From: Exophiala sp. HKRS030
Lineage: Eukaryota > Ascomycota > Eurotiomycetes > Chaetothyriales > Herpotrichiellaceae
Assembly (NCBI GenBank): GCA_023897205.1
Contig: JAHWDD010000008.1
Coordinates: 1,488,001 to 1,552,000, forward strand
DNA length: 64,000 bases
Direction: 5' to 3'
Part shown: one piece after another, positions 33,672 to 44,962 of the stretch
How positions within the stretch are numbered: the stretch's first letter is position 1
Layout: each line of letters begins with the position of its first letter
Notes under the pieces: model-generated
The model's database searches: none
Seen by the model: the letters and a program-made list of their open reading frames with translations, nothing else
What the model was told of the DNA's origin: nothing
Position numbers and translations under genes: made by a program

Positions 33672-34793
33672 CTAAGTCGAGCCGAGAGGCCCCTGAATCC
33701 CATGGCTGAAATTATCTGCCTGAACTTGCTTGATGATGGCCGCGGCATCCTGCTTAGGGGTAGTGAGCTTGCGGTGGGCATAGCTTCTGAAGCCCGGAAC
33801 CCTGGCCAAGAACCTCAGGAAGGCCTTCTGGCCGGGCAGAGATCCGGTGCGCTCCTCGTATAGCATGAAGCAGATGCAGACAATGATGAACAGCCAGTAA
33901 ATGTTGTATGAGATGACCGATCCATAAGTACCGGTGTTTTGCCAGCCCAAGATGGCATTGAAAATGCCCCAACCGTGATCAAGCTCCGGGCTGCAGCAGT
34001 TGACATGCCAGACCGTCTGCCTGATGTTGTATGAGCCAGGGCCGCTGCCAGACTCGGCAACGTCACCGCCGACCTGCTGTGCGAACTTGTAAAATTGCAA
34101 GCTCCAGATGGATTTGGAGAACATGCCTGCTGCGATCAGGTACAGGAGGCAGGTGGAGGCGATGAGGAAGTATTGAATGGCCATGTAGTTGCCGCCACGG
34201 TAGATGAGGAAACCAATAAGCAGGCCTGCGAGGATGCCGGTGATGACTGGGATAGGGAAAGCCGTGGCGGGCAGGCCGAGTGAGACACCACCAATGAAGA
34301 CCACGGCCTCGAGACCTTCGCGGAGGGTGGTGATGAAGGGCAGAATGAACATGGCGTACCGTCGAGACCATTCCCCGAACCTCGAGGCAGCGTCCTTGTG
34401 ATGGGTCTTTGCGGCCAGAGCTTGGGCAATCTTGACCCTCCATTTCTCCTTGGTCTTGTTGACGCGTAGGATGGCAAGTCCCATGACGGTGATGATGATG
34501 CTGGCAATCAGGTAGAAGATGCCTTCCCAGAGATCCTCGGATTCCGCCCAGAGGTTATGACCCAGGCCGTAGAAGACGCCGATGAAGGCGCCTCCGATGA
34601 TGAGGGCTATCAAGATGCCGCCCAGTGAACCCGCCCATACTTGTCGCCTCAGTCGCTTATAGATGACGGGGTCCTGGTGAGGTTGGCCCAAACACTGCTT
34701 CAAGAAAGAAAGCAGCACCGACACAATGATGACTGCCTCGAGACATTCTCGAAAGACGATGAAAAAGATTGGAACACCAAAGACGTTCGTCAT
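33672..34793 (-). CDS. FTR1: High-affinity iron permease FTR1
   Basis: The iron-transport half of the reductive iron uptake complex at the plasma membrane, 373 residues, intronless. The start MTNVFGVPIFFIVF leads into segment 1. The two iron-binding REXLE motifs are visible: RECLE at 15-19 and REGLE at 158-162. Seven membrane segments can be followed, and the last loop ends at NIYWLFIIVCICFMLYEERTG before a basic cytosolic tail. In the family, FTR1 takes Fe3+ directly from a FET3-type ferroxidase; here the partner gene is divergently transcribed 1.3 kb away. Regulation by an iron-sensing GATA repressor and HapX/CCAAT complex is likely from motifs in the shared region. Confidence 0.95.
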   Translation of the reverse strand: MTNVFGVPIFFIVFRECLEAVIIVSVLLSFLKQCLGQPHQDPVIYKRLRRQVWAGSLGGILIALIIGGAFIGVFYGLGHNLWAESEDLWEGIFYLIASIIITVMGLAILRVNKTKEKWRVKIAQALAAKTHHKDAASRFGEWSRRYAMFILPFITTLREGLEAVVFIGGVSLGLPATAFPIPVITGILAGLLIGFLIYRGGNYMAIQYFLIASTCLLYLIAAGMFSKSIWSLQFYKFAQQVGGDVAESGSGPGSYNIRQTVWHVNCCSPELDHGWGIFNAILGWQNTGTYGSVISYNIYWLFIIVCICFMLYEERTGSLPGQKAFLRFLARVPGFRSYAHRKLTTPKQDAAAIIKQVQADNFSHGIQGPLGST

Positions 34794-35269
34794 TGTGATC
34801 TCGCGATGGATTAGATGAGATAAGATGCTGCAGCTTTCCGCCTCGATGTAGCGGAAAAGGGGAGGACACAGAGATGTAGCCCGGCGCGAAAAAAGGCCTT
34901 TATGTTTATTGCTCGGTGCGCACCCAGCAAATTAAGATCGGAGGACGAGAAAAGCTTAGGAAGGGTGTAGCATGACTTGTCTAGGAGACTAGCCCACAGA
35001 GCGGCGCCGGAGCGAGCGTGCCAAGACTTGAAGTGGCCGACAATAGGAATCGAAAATCCATCGCGCGGAAAAACAAAGAAAGAGTGGGAAGAACGGATGC
35101 TATTGTTTGAGCTACTCGTGAGACAAAGCAGGCCGAGTTTCGGGGGATGCAGGGCGGGAGTGTACAGCTGGGAGGGCGTATGGAGGCTCGTGAGTTGAAG
35201 CTGTGATCCCGCCAAGCCTCCAGGACCCATTTTGTTCTGACTAGTTCAGCCTCAAACAGGTGATTGATC

Positions 35270-35278
35270 ATCTGATAA
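35270..35278 (+). promoter_or_regulatory. Candidate SreA/Sre1 site
   Basis: ATCTGATAA, an exact fit to ATCWGATAA, followed within 20 bp by a GATAAGATAA pair. Confidence 0.5.
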
Positions 35279-35458
35279 CGAGAAACGATAAGATAATGGC
35301 GGGCGCGAAATACGAGCCTGGGATGCAGGGTAGGTGGCTAGTAGTTTGAGGGCTTTTACCAGGGGGGGCCATCAAGGGACAAGCAAAAGGGTAAAGTTTT
35401 CGTCGTGGTGGAGGCCAGGATTCTGCTGGCATTGGGCGGGCAGAGGCCTGGAGCGAGC

Positions 35459-35467
35459 ATCTGATAA
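35459..35467 (+). promoter_or_regulatory. Candidate SreA/Sre1 site
   Basis: Second exact ATCTGATAA between the divergent iron genes. Confidence 0.5.
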
Positions 35468-36029
35468 CTTTGATGCCAAATGTCTAGAACGCCAAGACCT
35501 CCGCTAATCAATCTAAGATAATCGCTCCATCCAGATCAGCTTGGGGATTGGTAGACGAGACCCCTTTCCCCGTGCGACACTTTGCACTCCTGGTGGACAC
35601 TTGTTGGGTGAGAGAAATTTTTCACATGGGGACAATCAAGGCGACGCCCCGTGCCCGGTGAGAATCCACCTTTTTCCATTTGACCTGCTGCCAAACTAGG
35701 GGCTATGACAGTCCTGAACACACCTAGTAGCCCGAGTCAAAATGGGCGGCTCAATAGGCGGCTCAATGAGCGGCTCTGTTGGACGAAACATGCTTGCCGG
35801 CATCGGGCTGTCCAAAAGACTGGACCATTTTACTTACCTAGTCTGAATTCTACAGTTGCCTCCGCTTCGAGTTCCGGCATGGCAACTCGATCTTGTCTTA
35901 TCTCGTATGTAGAAAAACAGCAGGCTCTCCCTCCTTCAAGGTGGATTGTCAAAAGACTGGCTCATGCTCTAGTCCCTCATTGTCGACGACCTTTGAAGCC
36001 TTGGCAAGCTTCTGCTAAGCTTCTCTGTA

Positions 36030-36036
36030 TTATATA
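36030..36036 (+). promoter_or_regulatory. TATA box of FET3
   Basis: A TTATATAG-like element (about 36029-36037) sits roughly 90 bp before the FET3 start codon. Confidence 0.45.
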
Positions 36037-36125
36037 GAGAGGCTGTACTACTGTGTGGTCGCTGCTACTACTATAGCACCCTTTGCAAGTATTTCACACG
36101 ATTGCCATTGTCAACAACACCAACC

Positions 36126-38045
36126 ATGGCGAAGCTTGTACAGCTGCTCCTCTTGACCCTCGGTCTGTTGCTCCTCTCGGGATGGACCACGGCTAAAACA
36201 GTCACTTACGACTTCAACGTGAGTTGGGTCAATGCCAACCCAGACGGACTCCTCGAGAAGAAGGTGGTTGGCATCAACGGACAATGGCCGCTGCCCGTCA
36301 TTGAAGTCGACAAGGGCGACCGCCTCGTGGTGAACATGCACAATGGCCTGGGCGACAAGAACACCAGCATTCATTGGCACGGCATGTTCCAGACTAACAC
36401 GAGCGACATGGACGGTCCTTCGATGGTCACCCAGTGCCCCATTCCTCCCGGGTACAGCTTCACCTACAACTTCACCGTCAACCAGAACGGCACGTACTGG
36501 TATCACTGCCACACCGACTTCTGCTACCCGGACGGCTATCGACAGGCGCTGATTGTGCATGACAAGGATGCCTTCTTTAACGACCAGTACGACGAGGAAC
36601 TCACCATCACACTCAGCGACTGGTACCATGGCTTCGTCGAAGACATCCGCTTCCTGTCTCTCTACAACCCGACCGGTGCCGAACCTGTGCCTAACTCCTT
36701 CCTGCTGAACGACACACAAAACTCCAGTATTGCCGTCAAACCGGATACGACTTATCTGATAAGATTGATCAACATCGGCGCGTTTGTGTCGCAGTACTTT
36801 TACATCGAGAATCATACCTTCAGAGTCGTGGAGATCGACGGCGTATACACAGAACCCACCGAGTCCGACTTACTCTACCTCTCTCCTGCCCAAAGGTACT
36901 CTTTCCTGCTCACCACCAAGAACACAACCGACAAGAATTTCCCCATCGTCACCGTCGCCGACTCCGAGTTGCTCGATGTCATCCTTCCTGACCTTCTACT
37001 CAATAATACTAATTGGCTGGAATACAACGCCGACGCTCTGCACCCAGAGGCGGTCATGACTGTCGACACCTCGGCGGATCTCTACCCCTTGGACGACATG
37101 ACCTTGGTCCCTCACGATGCCATGGAACTTCTCCCGGAGCCGGACCACGAGATTGTGGTGGACGTGGTCATGGCCAATCTCCGCAACGGCTTCGGGTACG
37201 CCTTTCTCAACAACATCACCTACACCAAACCCAAAGTGCCCACGCTCTACACCGTCATGAGCGCCGGCGACTTGGCCACCAACGAGCTTGTCTATGGCGA
37301 GTACACGCACCCCATGGTTCTCAAGCACAACGAAGTGGTGCAGATTGTGCTGAACAACCAAGACGGAGGCGCCCACCCTTTTCACCTTCACGGCCATCAA
37401 TTCCAGGTCATTGAACGTTTCCCCGCTTATGGCGAGCACTTTTTCGACTACAAGGACGGCGACCCGGTGCCGTACGACCCTTCAAACCACACGGCTTTCC
37501 CGACCACCCCCGCGCGTCGCGATACCTTTGTGGTCCCGGCCAACGGGTACTATGTCATTCGCTTTGTCGCTGACAACCCGGGCGTGTGGATGTTCCACTG
37601 CCACATCGACTGGCATTTGGAACAGGGCTTGGCCATGGTCATGATCGAGGCGCCCGACGTGATTCAAAAGACGCACAAGATCCCTCAACAGCAATACGAC
37701 GTGTGCAAGGCCGCCGGGATCCCGATCGAGGGCAACGCCGCGGCCAAAACCGAAAACTTTTTGGATCTGGACGGCCAGCCGGAACAGGTCGGTCCCATCG
37801 CCAGCGGCTTCACCGCCAGAGGTATCGTGGCCTTGGTCTTTTCTTGCATCAGCGCGGTGTTGGGCATGGCTTTCATCACCATTTACGGCTTGTCGGAGCC
37901 AAAGACTCTACAAAAGGACATGTCGTCGACCGATGATGACGTTACTCATGAAAGTGTACCTGCTGGTGATGCGGAACCCAAGATCGCCGCCGCCGCCGGT
38001 ACTGGTGCTGGTAATGGTACAAGCACTGGCACTGCCCCACGGTAG
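36126..38045 (+). CDS. FET3: Multicopper ferroxidase FET3
   Basis: Plasma-membrane Fe2+ oxidase that feeds Fe3+ to FTR1; 639 residues, intronless. The start at 36126 (context ACCATGGC) opens a signal peptide (MAKLVQLLLLTLGLLLLSGW). Three cupredoxin domains follow with all copper motifs: SIHWHG, WYHCHTD, HPFHLHGHQF and HCHIDWHLEQGL. The acidic residue in NPTGAEPVP probably corresponds to the iron-binding Glu185 of yeast Fet3 (inference from context). There are many NxS/T sites. A single membrane helix near the C-terminus (GIVALVFSCISAVLGMAFIT) anchors it, followed by a cytosolic tail. It is one of a bona fide FET3/FTR1 divergent pair, not a secreted laccase. Confidence 0.95.
   Translation: MAKLVQLLLLTLGLLLLSGWTTAKTVTYDFNVSWVNANPDGLLEKKVVGINGQWPLPVIEVDKGDRLVVNMHNGLGDKNTSIHWHGMFQTNTSDMDGPSMVTQCPIPPGYSFTYNFTVNQNGTYWYHCHTDFCYPDGYRQALIVHDKDAFFNDQYDEELTITLSDWYHGFVEDIRFLSLYNPTGAEPVPNSFLLNDTQNSSIAVKPDTTYLIRLINIGAFVSQYFYIENHTFRVVEIDGVYTEPTESDLLYLSPAQRYSFLLTTKNTTDKNFPIVTVADSELLDVILPDLLLNNTNWLEYNADALHPEAVMTVDTSADLYPLDDMTLVPHDAMELLPEPDHEIVVDVVMANLRNGFGYAFLNNITYTKPKVPTLYTVMSAGDLATNELVYGEYTHPMVLKHNEVVQIVLNNQDGGAHPFHLHGHQFQVIERFPAYGEHFFDYKDGDPVPYDPSNHTAFPTTPARRDTFVVPANGYYVIRFVADNPGVWMFHCHIDWHLEQGLAMVMIEAPDVIQKTHKIPQQQYDVCKAAGIPIEGNAAAKTENFLDLDGQPEQVGPIASGFTARGIVALVFSCISAVLGMAFITIYGLSEPKTLQKDMSSTDDDVTHESVPAGDAEPKIAAAAGTGAGNGTSTGTAPR
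36754..36762 (+). promoter_or_regulatory. ATCTGATAA word inside FET3
   Basis: CTTATCTGATAAG, a perfect palindrome core containing the iron-GATA consensus on both strands, within FET3 coding sequence. It may be chance, since it encodes ordinary residues (TYLIRL). Confidence 0.2.
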
Positions 38046-38636
38046 AGGATGGAATAGTTGGGGTAGACGAAGAGGTCAAGAAGGGCTGGGAGGAGTATAT
38101 CTGATGTCAAAATAGATGATGATTTCGCGTTTGCAGCAAGCTTGAGTTTTGTTTGCCCTACTAAGGTGCTGGGTATAATTCATTGGTACTCCCTACGGAT
38201 ACGAGTTCTCGTATTTAATACCACTCCGTACCTGTTCCCAATCAAGTTAAACCCGCGACCACGTGCCCTCGAGCTGAACTCAGCTACACTACCGAGTAAG
38301 ACTACCTTAGTCGTACAGAAGTACGCGGTAGGGGAGTCAATCATCATCACCGCAGACAAAGGATCTTATTGTAGCCCCTACTAGGTACAATGTCTCTCGT
38401 CTGTTGCTGTCAAAAAGGGCCAATGGTCGACCGCTCTGTTGTTCAATATCCAGAAAGGTTGGGGGCCGGAAAACGACGAGAGAACTGCATACTGTAGGGT
38501 GTATGGATGTCACTGAAATAGTCCTTTGATTCCTCTTCCCTCGCTTTTTTTGATGTTCTGATCGCGATTTACGGTTCGTGATACCTTCAACTGATTGTTA
38601 CAACACGTCTCTTATACTTCCGATCCGATAAGAAAA
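38046..38636. other. Intergenic region
   Basis: FET3 3' flank and promoter side of the next regulator; nothing else seen. Confidence 0.5.
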
Positions 38637-40374
38637 ATGCGTAACGGCGGTCGAAGCAAGGGTTGCCGAACATGTAAACAGCGTCGAATCAAAGTGAGTC
38701 CAGAGTTCCCAAAATACCCTTGCCGGACATGTGTATGTGTGTGTGCGTCTCGTGGCTATACAATACGAACCCAGAAAGGAGGTTTCGCGACTCTAACCCA
38801 ACTCTCTCAAACTTTAGTGCGACGAACGGACACCGGTGTGCTTCCAGTGCGAAAAGAGCAAACGTCACTGTACAGGGCCCGAGTCACCTTTCAGGTACCA
38901 GTACGGCTCGACAGACCAACACATCCAACTTCTTCGAGCACTGCAGACGGTATCCATCTCGAGGACCAATCAGAACGATGATGATGGCGCCATCTTACCG
39001 TCCAACTCCAGCATCGTCTCACAGCAGATCCGGGGATCTTCTTCTGACCATGGCCACCACGGCGCGGGGAAATCCTCGACGACTATGATACCCCCTACAG
39101 TCCCACTCAGCCAAGCGGCGAGGCTGGCAGCGTCTCTGGCGGAAGCGCTAGACTGGCCGAGCGAATTCGGACACCGCCTGCAACAGATGGGTGCCCATTA
39201 CCGTCACCTGCCATATCGACTGGGGCATAGCAAGGCACTCGATGCGGCCGTCACCTGTGTGCTTGCGTCGTACAACCTCGTCTCCCACGGTCTGCCACAC
39301 GACGAATTCGTCGAGCTCGCAAACTACGGCGTCGCCATCAGGGCACTGCGCGAGGAACTGTCGTTGGCCGATCACCCTGCGACCACGTCTTCCGAGACAC
39401 TCTGCGCGGCCCTGATCATCGCGCAATACGAACTTCTCAAGCCGGGCCAGAGCAGCTATTCGTACGTGACGCTCGCCGGTGGTGTGTCCGCCATCTTCAG
39501 AGGCAGTGGGCCCGGCCGCATCCAGTCGGATTTCGAACTGGCCATCTTCTCGTCGCAGTACCCGGCCATCATCACGCAGGCGCTCCTCCGCGGGGAAGAC
39601 TGCTTTCTCGGCGACCCCGACTGGGCCGGTGTCATGCGTCGAGGCGTCCCCTCTGACACGCCCGTACTCACCGAGTCATGGACCGCGATCGCCCGACTGC
39701 CGAATCTCTTGATCCGCATGCGATCCATCATGTCGTCCGAGCCCGGAATCTGCGACACCTCTTCGCCGCTGTATCCGTCCATTCTCCGCGACGCGTATGC
39801 CCTTCGCAAGGAGATCGTAAAGCATTCCGACACCGTCACCCGACTCCTGTCCCACCCTGGCGTCCACGAAGTATGTGCGAACGTGTACAAGGGGCCCTTG
39901 CCGCCGACGCAGGAGTGGAATCCCACGACCAAGAACGAATCGTTGTTCCCCCACCGGATCGTCAAACAGACGTCGATGTATCACGCGTGGGTCATCACTG
40001 TCAACGTCGTTCTCTCACGCCTGCTGCCTGACGAGAACGCGGCCTTGACGCTACAGACGGCGCAGGCGGCACGGCACATCATGGCGACTCTCGATTTTGT
40101 GTCCGCCACCAAACCTTTTGGGGCCATGTACATGACATATGCGGGACCGATGGTGTACGGTGTGAGTGGAGCGAGTGAAAGGATGACTCTCCTCGAGAAG
40201 ATGACGGATTTGTTTCGCCATTTCCGGATGCATTTCGACCACGCTTCAATGATGACCGTATTCGAAGCGGTCACAGGTGGACCAGTGTTGACCGGGTCGG
40301 CGAGTGTGTTCGCAAAGGGCTCAGGAACAAATTCGACCTCATCGCCGGCATCTTCGATCTCGACTGGACAGTAG
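38637..40374 (+). CDS. Zn2Cys6 fungal transcription factor
   Basis: A 537-residue regulator from exons 38637-38693 and 38818-40374. The 124-nt intron splits the zinc cluster between residues 19 and 20; after splicing Cys10, 13, 20, 27, 30 and 37 are correctly spaced (CRTCKQRRIKC..CFQCEKSKRHC). The remainder has the fungal-specific domain architecture of the Fungal_trans_2 family (LSQAARLAASLAEALDWPSE, LGHSKALDAAVTCVLASYNL). Without the first exon the second ATG would lack half the zinc finger, so the first exon matters for correct annotation. Target genes are unknown; FET3 is on its left but iron regulation is normally by GATA/HapX factors, so a link is not implied. Confidence 0.86.
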
Positions 40375-41160
40375 AAACAAATACATGATTGAGGATATCC
40401 GGTCAGTCAGGCGAGGTATGACGTCTACCTCATGGGACACAGAAGCAACTTGCGTGTACTACTGAGGTATGAATTCACCCTGCGTGGAGTGAATGCCATG
40501 TTGACTGTACCTCTACATGTATTTAAACCAGTGAACTCCTCTTCAACATTGATCGCCTTGATGGCCCAACTAGTAAAGACTCACCGCGTCGAATTGCGAC
40601 CTTGTTAACCAATGGTTCGGAGGTTGGGCTTATCCTTGGAAACCAGCTTTAGTGGGCATTAAAACTGGGAGTCGGCAGGTTTCCATGGCCATGGTACTAC
40701 ACTCTACAAGCAGTTAAGACTTTCCTAGAGGTACGAAATGGTCATAGTCGGGATAAGTAAAAGAGAAGCCAGTTCCTGGGTTCGAACCTCTTAACTTTTT
40801 GTTTTTGCTGTAGGATTTTTGTTGCTTTTTTTTGGTGGTGGATGTGAAGGAGGTGAAGACGCGAGCCACGGATCAAGTTTCCCCTTATTAAGAGGTGTGT
40901 AAATAAATAGTGGACAAGGCTGAGATTGTAAAAGCAGCAAGGCTCGGATATTTCTGAGCGCATGCAACTTCTTTGTTCTTACTCTGTAGAAATTGAGTAG
41001 AAGAGCTCTAGGGCGCTTCGGGTTTTTATTTTTTTCGTCTCTCTTACCATTGATTGAAAAATTGGAGAGGCCAAGGAGTTGAGTGACGAGAAATTGTGTC
41101 CATTCTTGTTTTTCTTTGCGCTTGTACAGCCGCCTCAATCTCGCCCTGTCGAAAAAAGTC
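40375..41160. other. Intergenic region
   Basis: T-rich tracts on both strands and no recognisable gene. A TTCGAAC word at 40781 resembles a tRNA T-loop but has no paired stem. Confidence 0.5.
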
Positions 41161-41869
41161 ATGGCCGAAAAAGCTCCTCCCTCACTCGCGGCAGTGGCGG
41201 TGTCCTCCCTCATTCTCGGCCTGCTGGCAGGCTACTTCATTGGGCAAGGCAGTAGTATCGGCGTATTCGGTGGTTCGAGCGGTCCAACCGGACTCAAGAA
41301 GAGTTGGCCCAACAGCTACGACGTGAAAGTCCATGCAGATTCGAGCGACGAACAAGCAGATGATGAGGACGAGGATGAAGACGAAGATGAGGAAGGGGAC
41401 GGAAACGAGCTCAAGGATTTCAGAGATTCCAAGGAAGAAGTCAAGCTGGTACTGGCGGTCAGGACGGATCTAGGCATGGGCAAAGGTTGGTTGTGAGAGA
41501 GTGAGAGAGAGCGCGCGAGAGAACGTGCGTCATTGCAATGAGCGCTCTACTGACGAAACAACAGGTAAGATTGCTGCACAGTGTTCCCATGCCACACTCG
41601 CCTGCTACAAGTACCTGGTCAACCATCCGTCGTCTGCACCTCTGCTCAAACGCTGGGAATGGGGAGGACAGCCCAAGATCGCGGTACAGGCCAAATCTGA
41701 GGAAGAGCTGGAAACGTTACAGGCACAAGCGATGAGTCTTGGTCTCTGCGCAAGAATCATCCACGACGCAGGCAGGACACAGATTGCAGCTGGAAGTGCT
41801 ACGGTGTTGGGAGTCTTGGGACCCAAGAGCGTCGTTGACCAAGTGACGGGACAGTTGAAGTTGTTGTGA
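41161..41869 (+). CDS. Peptidyl-tRNA hydrolase 2 (PTH2/Bit1)
   Basis: Releases tRNA from prematurely dropped peptidyl-tRNA. 209 residues from exons 41161-41485 and 41565-41869. An N-terminal membrane helix (LAAVAVSSLILGLLAGYFIG) probably anchors it in the mitochondrial outer membrane or ER. A highly acidic linker follows (SSDEQADDEDEDEDEDEE), then the PTH2 domain with KLVLAVRTDLGMGKGKIAAQ (the catalytic region, assembled over the splice site), CSHATLACYKYL, and the C-terminal half ARIIHDAGRTQIAAGSATVL. Length and layout are typical of eukaryotic PTH2. Only the long Asp/Glu run in the linker is somewhat unusual. Confidence 0.93.
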
Positions 41870-43007
41870 GCGGAGCGCGAATGCATCAAGAGAGAGAGAC
41901 GTACTGTCGTCATCGACAGAGGAGCTCTTTGATCAGAGTCGCTGCCGAATAGAACGACTCCGGCGCCCGGTATGGTAACCTCTCTACACCAGGCGTACGA
42001 GGCACATTTCCACTTTTATAGTGGAAGGCATTAAGCAACACGAAGAGCCTCGCTAGCCAGTATCAGTCACGACGTGTATGAGTAAAGGCGCCTTGACTCT
42101 CTGAGAGCTGAAGTTTTCGTCAAAAGCTGCGTCGGAAGGATGGCTGGTGATCGACTGTCACTCATCGGCATGAATCCGAAATCCAGCCGATACAAGTGTA
42201 TGATGGGATCCGGACTGGAGACAAAATATTAGGGATCAAGTGCCCCATCAGCCTTGTTACAGAGCTATCGACAAGTCTTGAAAAATTCGTCAACGACAGC
42301 CGAGCACGTAGTAATACGTGGAGAACATCCATTGATGGCCCCGTCAAAATGCTACAGTATTTACTGTCTGTCAACATTGAGCAGCCTTGATATCAGGGGT
42401 TGCGTTGAGGCCAGATGGTAGTACATATTTATTAGTGCGGCTGACAGCAGATTGCAGTTATTGCGAACAAGTCCTGATTGCCTACAGAGGGACATCAAGA
42501 AAAATTTACCTCCTTCCCTACCTATAATTTGATATTCAGAGCGTCTTCGCTACCAGTACCGAGTACGTGTGCGAGTCGCACCAGCTGCACCAGCGTCATT
42601 TGATGTGGGATGAGAAAGAGAGGCCTCCCGGATCGAGCACCTCTAGTGATCGACTTCTCCGCAACTCCGCCCTGGAAGCTCCACCATGTGGGCGACTGTT
42701 GTACAGTATACGTCCATGTGGGCCGAATACGCCCATCTCTACAAGTACACAGCTTGCAGTCAATCAGAGATCAACAAATGGTTTCATACCCTGATTCAGT
42801 GGTCGGATCATGACCTGTGGAGTATCCTTGCGTTTCCGAAACGTGACCTGTCATCGTCGGACACATGGCTGCAACTTGCTGTGTACTGGTAGGATGTTGA
42901 TTGAGAAGAAACAAGACATATAGTAGTAGGGTGGCCACACAACAGCAAAGAAACCCTGAGCCTGATTTCTTTTGCCAGCACGACGGGAAAAAACAACAAC
43001 AAACAGG
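41870..43007. other. Intergenic region
   Basis: 1.1 kb between two plus-strand genes; small open frames show no conserved features. Confidence 0.5.
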
Positions 43008-44718
43008 ATGGCACCGGCGACTCACTCAGAAAAGGCCGCGCTGTTCTCGCAGCTGCGCATCATCGCCATCACCTATCCGCTACAGCTCATTGGTGCCTTT
43101 ATCGTTCTTCGTCTATTCTGGAACAAGTTCCAACGACACTTGGTCTCGATCCCAGGCCCGCCGGTCGCCGCCTACACCAAGTTCTGGAGGCTGTACGACG
43201 TCTGGAAGGGGAAAGCACACCTGACGGCGATAGAGGTGCATCGAAAGTACGGTCCACTGGTCCGTATCGCGCCGAACCACGTCTCCATCGCCGACCCGTC
43301 CTACATCCCCATCATCTACAACATCAAGGAGAACTTTACAAAGTCGGCCTTTTACCCCATCCAATGCGTCTCGTGGAAGAAGAGGCCGGAGATGAATTTG
43401 TTTTCGACGCGGGACCCAAACTACCACCGGGTGGAGAAGCGCAAGGTGGGCGCCGCGTACAGCTTGCCCAACCTTCTCGAGTCGGAAGAGGCCATCGACT
43501 CGTGCATAACGCTGTTCATGCAGAAACTGGACAAATTCGCGACGGACAAAAAACCTGTCGATCTGGGAGCTTGGCTACAGTACTTTGCATTTGACGTCGT
43601 GGGAGAGGTCACGTTCGCCAGCAAGCTGGGCTTCTTGGACCAAGGTCGGGACGTGGACGGCATGATGAAGGCGATCGAGGGCATGCTCACCTACGCCGCC
43701 CTGTGTGGGCAAGTGCCGGAGTACCACAAGTTCCTGCTGGGCAACCCGTTGTTTTCCATGCTGATGCCGGCCATGGAGACGTGGAACCAGGTGCTCGTGT
43801 TCACGCTCAAGGCCATCAACGGACGCGCTTCGATCAAGAGGGACGGGGAACTCATCAACGCCGACGTCGAGGGGAGGGACATGCTTTCCAGGTGGGCCTA
43901 CGTCAAGTCCTCGGATCCTTTGAAGATGAACACCCGAGACATCATCGTCCATCTGTCGACCAATGTTTTCGCGGGGAGCGACACGACGGCCATCGCCCTC
44001 CGGGCGGTCATCTACTACCTCTGTCGCCACCCGGAGTGCATGGCGAAGGTGGTCGGAGAGATCGACGCGGCCGACAAGGCGGGAAAGTTGAGCACGCCCA
44101 TCAAATACAAGGAATCCACCAACGACCTACCGTACTTCAACGCCGTCCTGAAAGAGTCCATGCGCATCCACCCGTCCGTCGGGCTATTGATGGAACGACA
44201 CGTGCCCGCCGAGGGCGTCGACGTCGACGGCCACTTCATCCCCGGTGGGACCATCGTCGGTATCAACCCGTGGGTGACGAACAGGGACCCAGAGGTGTTC
44301 CCCGACCCGGACGAGTTCAAGCCCGAACGGTGGATGGAAGGTTCCGAGGCGCACTTGAAGCAGATGGACAACATTCTCGAATTGAACTTTGGTGGAGGGA
44401 GTAGAAAGTGTATTGGTCGGAATATCTGTAAGTTGTTTTTTGTTTTTCTCTTTGGTCTCTTTCCCAGATCGTGCTTTTATTTTCCTTACCCACATGTATG
44501 GGACCAGGCTTTCAGTCTTTACCCATCTGGACAGTGCTAATTTTGCCTCGTTGTATACAACTACAGCAATGATTGAAATGCAAAAAGTCGTACCACAATT
44601 ACTACGAGAGTTCAAGGTCGAATTGACTCATCCCGAGAAAGAATGGCATATTTGTAACCATTGGTTCGTACAACAGGAAGGTGTGATTTGCAATTTGACG
44701 AGAAGGACAAAGGGATGA
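43008..44718 (+). CDS. Cytochrome P450, two exons
   Basis: Microsomal heme monooxygenase of 523 residues from exons 43008-44427 and 44567-44718 (intron 139 nt). The start MAPATHSEKA was chosen over an upstream in-frame ATG (42972) by its CAGGATGGC context and normal P450 anchor spacing; the anchor is about residues 18-36. The hinge is IPGPPV, the I-helix AGSDTT at 322-327, ExxR in KESMR, then FKPERW and the heme loop FGGGSRKCIGR with Cys468. It is similar to the P450 at 5.3-7.1 kb (both have YFAFDV[LV]GEV and the GFLD block) and belongs to the same pisatin demethylase-like group; substrate unknown. No adjacent pathway genes are evident. Confidence 0.9.
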
Positions 44719-44962
44719 TTTTGATATTTTGGATTTTAATGAATCATGACATGTCACAATCAACCGAGAATGAAATGAAAGAAAGGAAATATTGTATGAA
44801 CCATTTTCCATATGTCGCTAAATCTAATCATCGTTGCTGTAACTTCTCGAGTATTTTGTGTAAAAGACGGGGAATCCCCGAAATCAACACATTGTCGGAC
44901 ATGGAGTCGACGTCGCGTACGATCCTGATGCTCTTTTTTGTTGCACATCGACCCCTACCCGT

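Larger units (their letters stand above)
34794..36125. promoter_or_regulatory. Shared divergent promoter of FTR1 and FET3
   Basis: 1.3 kb between the two iron genes. It carries two exact ATCTGATAA words (35270-35278 and 35459-35467), related GATA-rich stretches (GATAAGATAA near 35287, CTAAGATAATC near 35513, GAGATAAG near 34818) and reverse CCAAT boxes (for example 35547-35551). These match the known elements for SreA/Sre1 repression and CCAAT-binding complex/HapX control of iron genes in related fungi. No gene is recognised inside. Confidence 0.6.

Noticed and set aside
34811..35230. 139-codon minus-strand frame between FTR1 and FET3
   Set aside because: Low-complexity Ser/Leu-rich translation of promoter sequence; no family features.
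36111..36815. 234-codon minus-strand frame opposite FET3
   Set aside because: Antisense shadow of the cupredoxin domains; His- and Val-rich by complement only.
40775..40795. tRNA-like GGGTTCGAACC
   Set aside because: The T-loop word lacks a pairing stem on either strand, and no acceptor, D or anticodon arm can be built around it.
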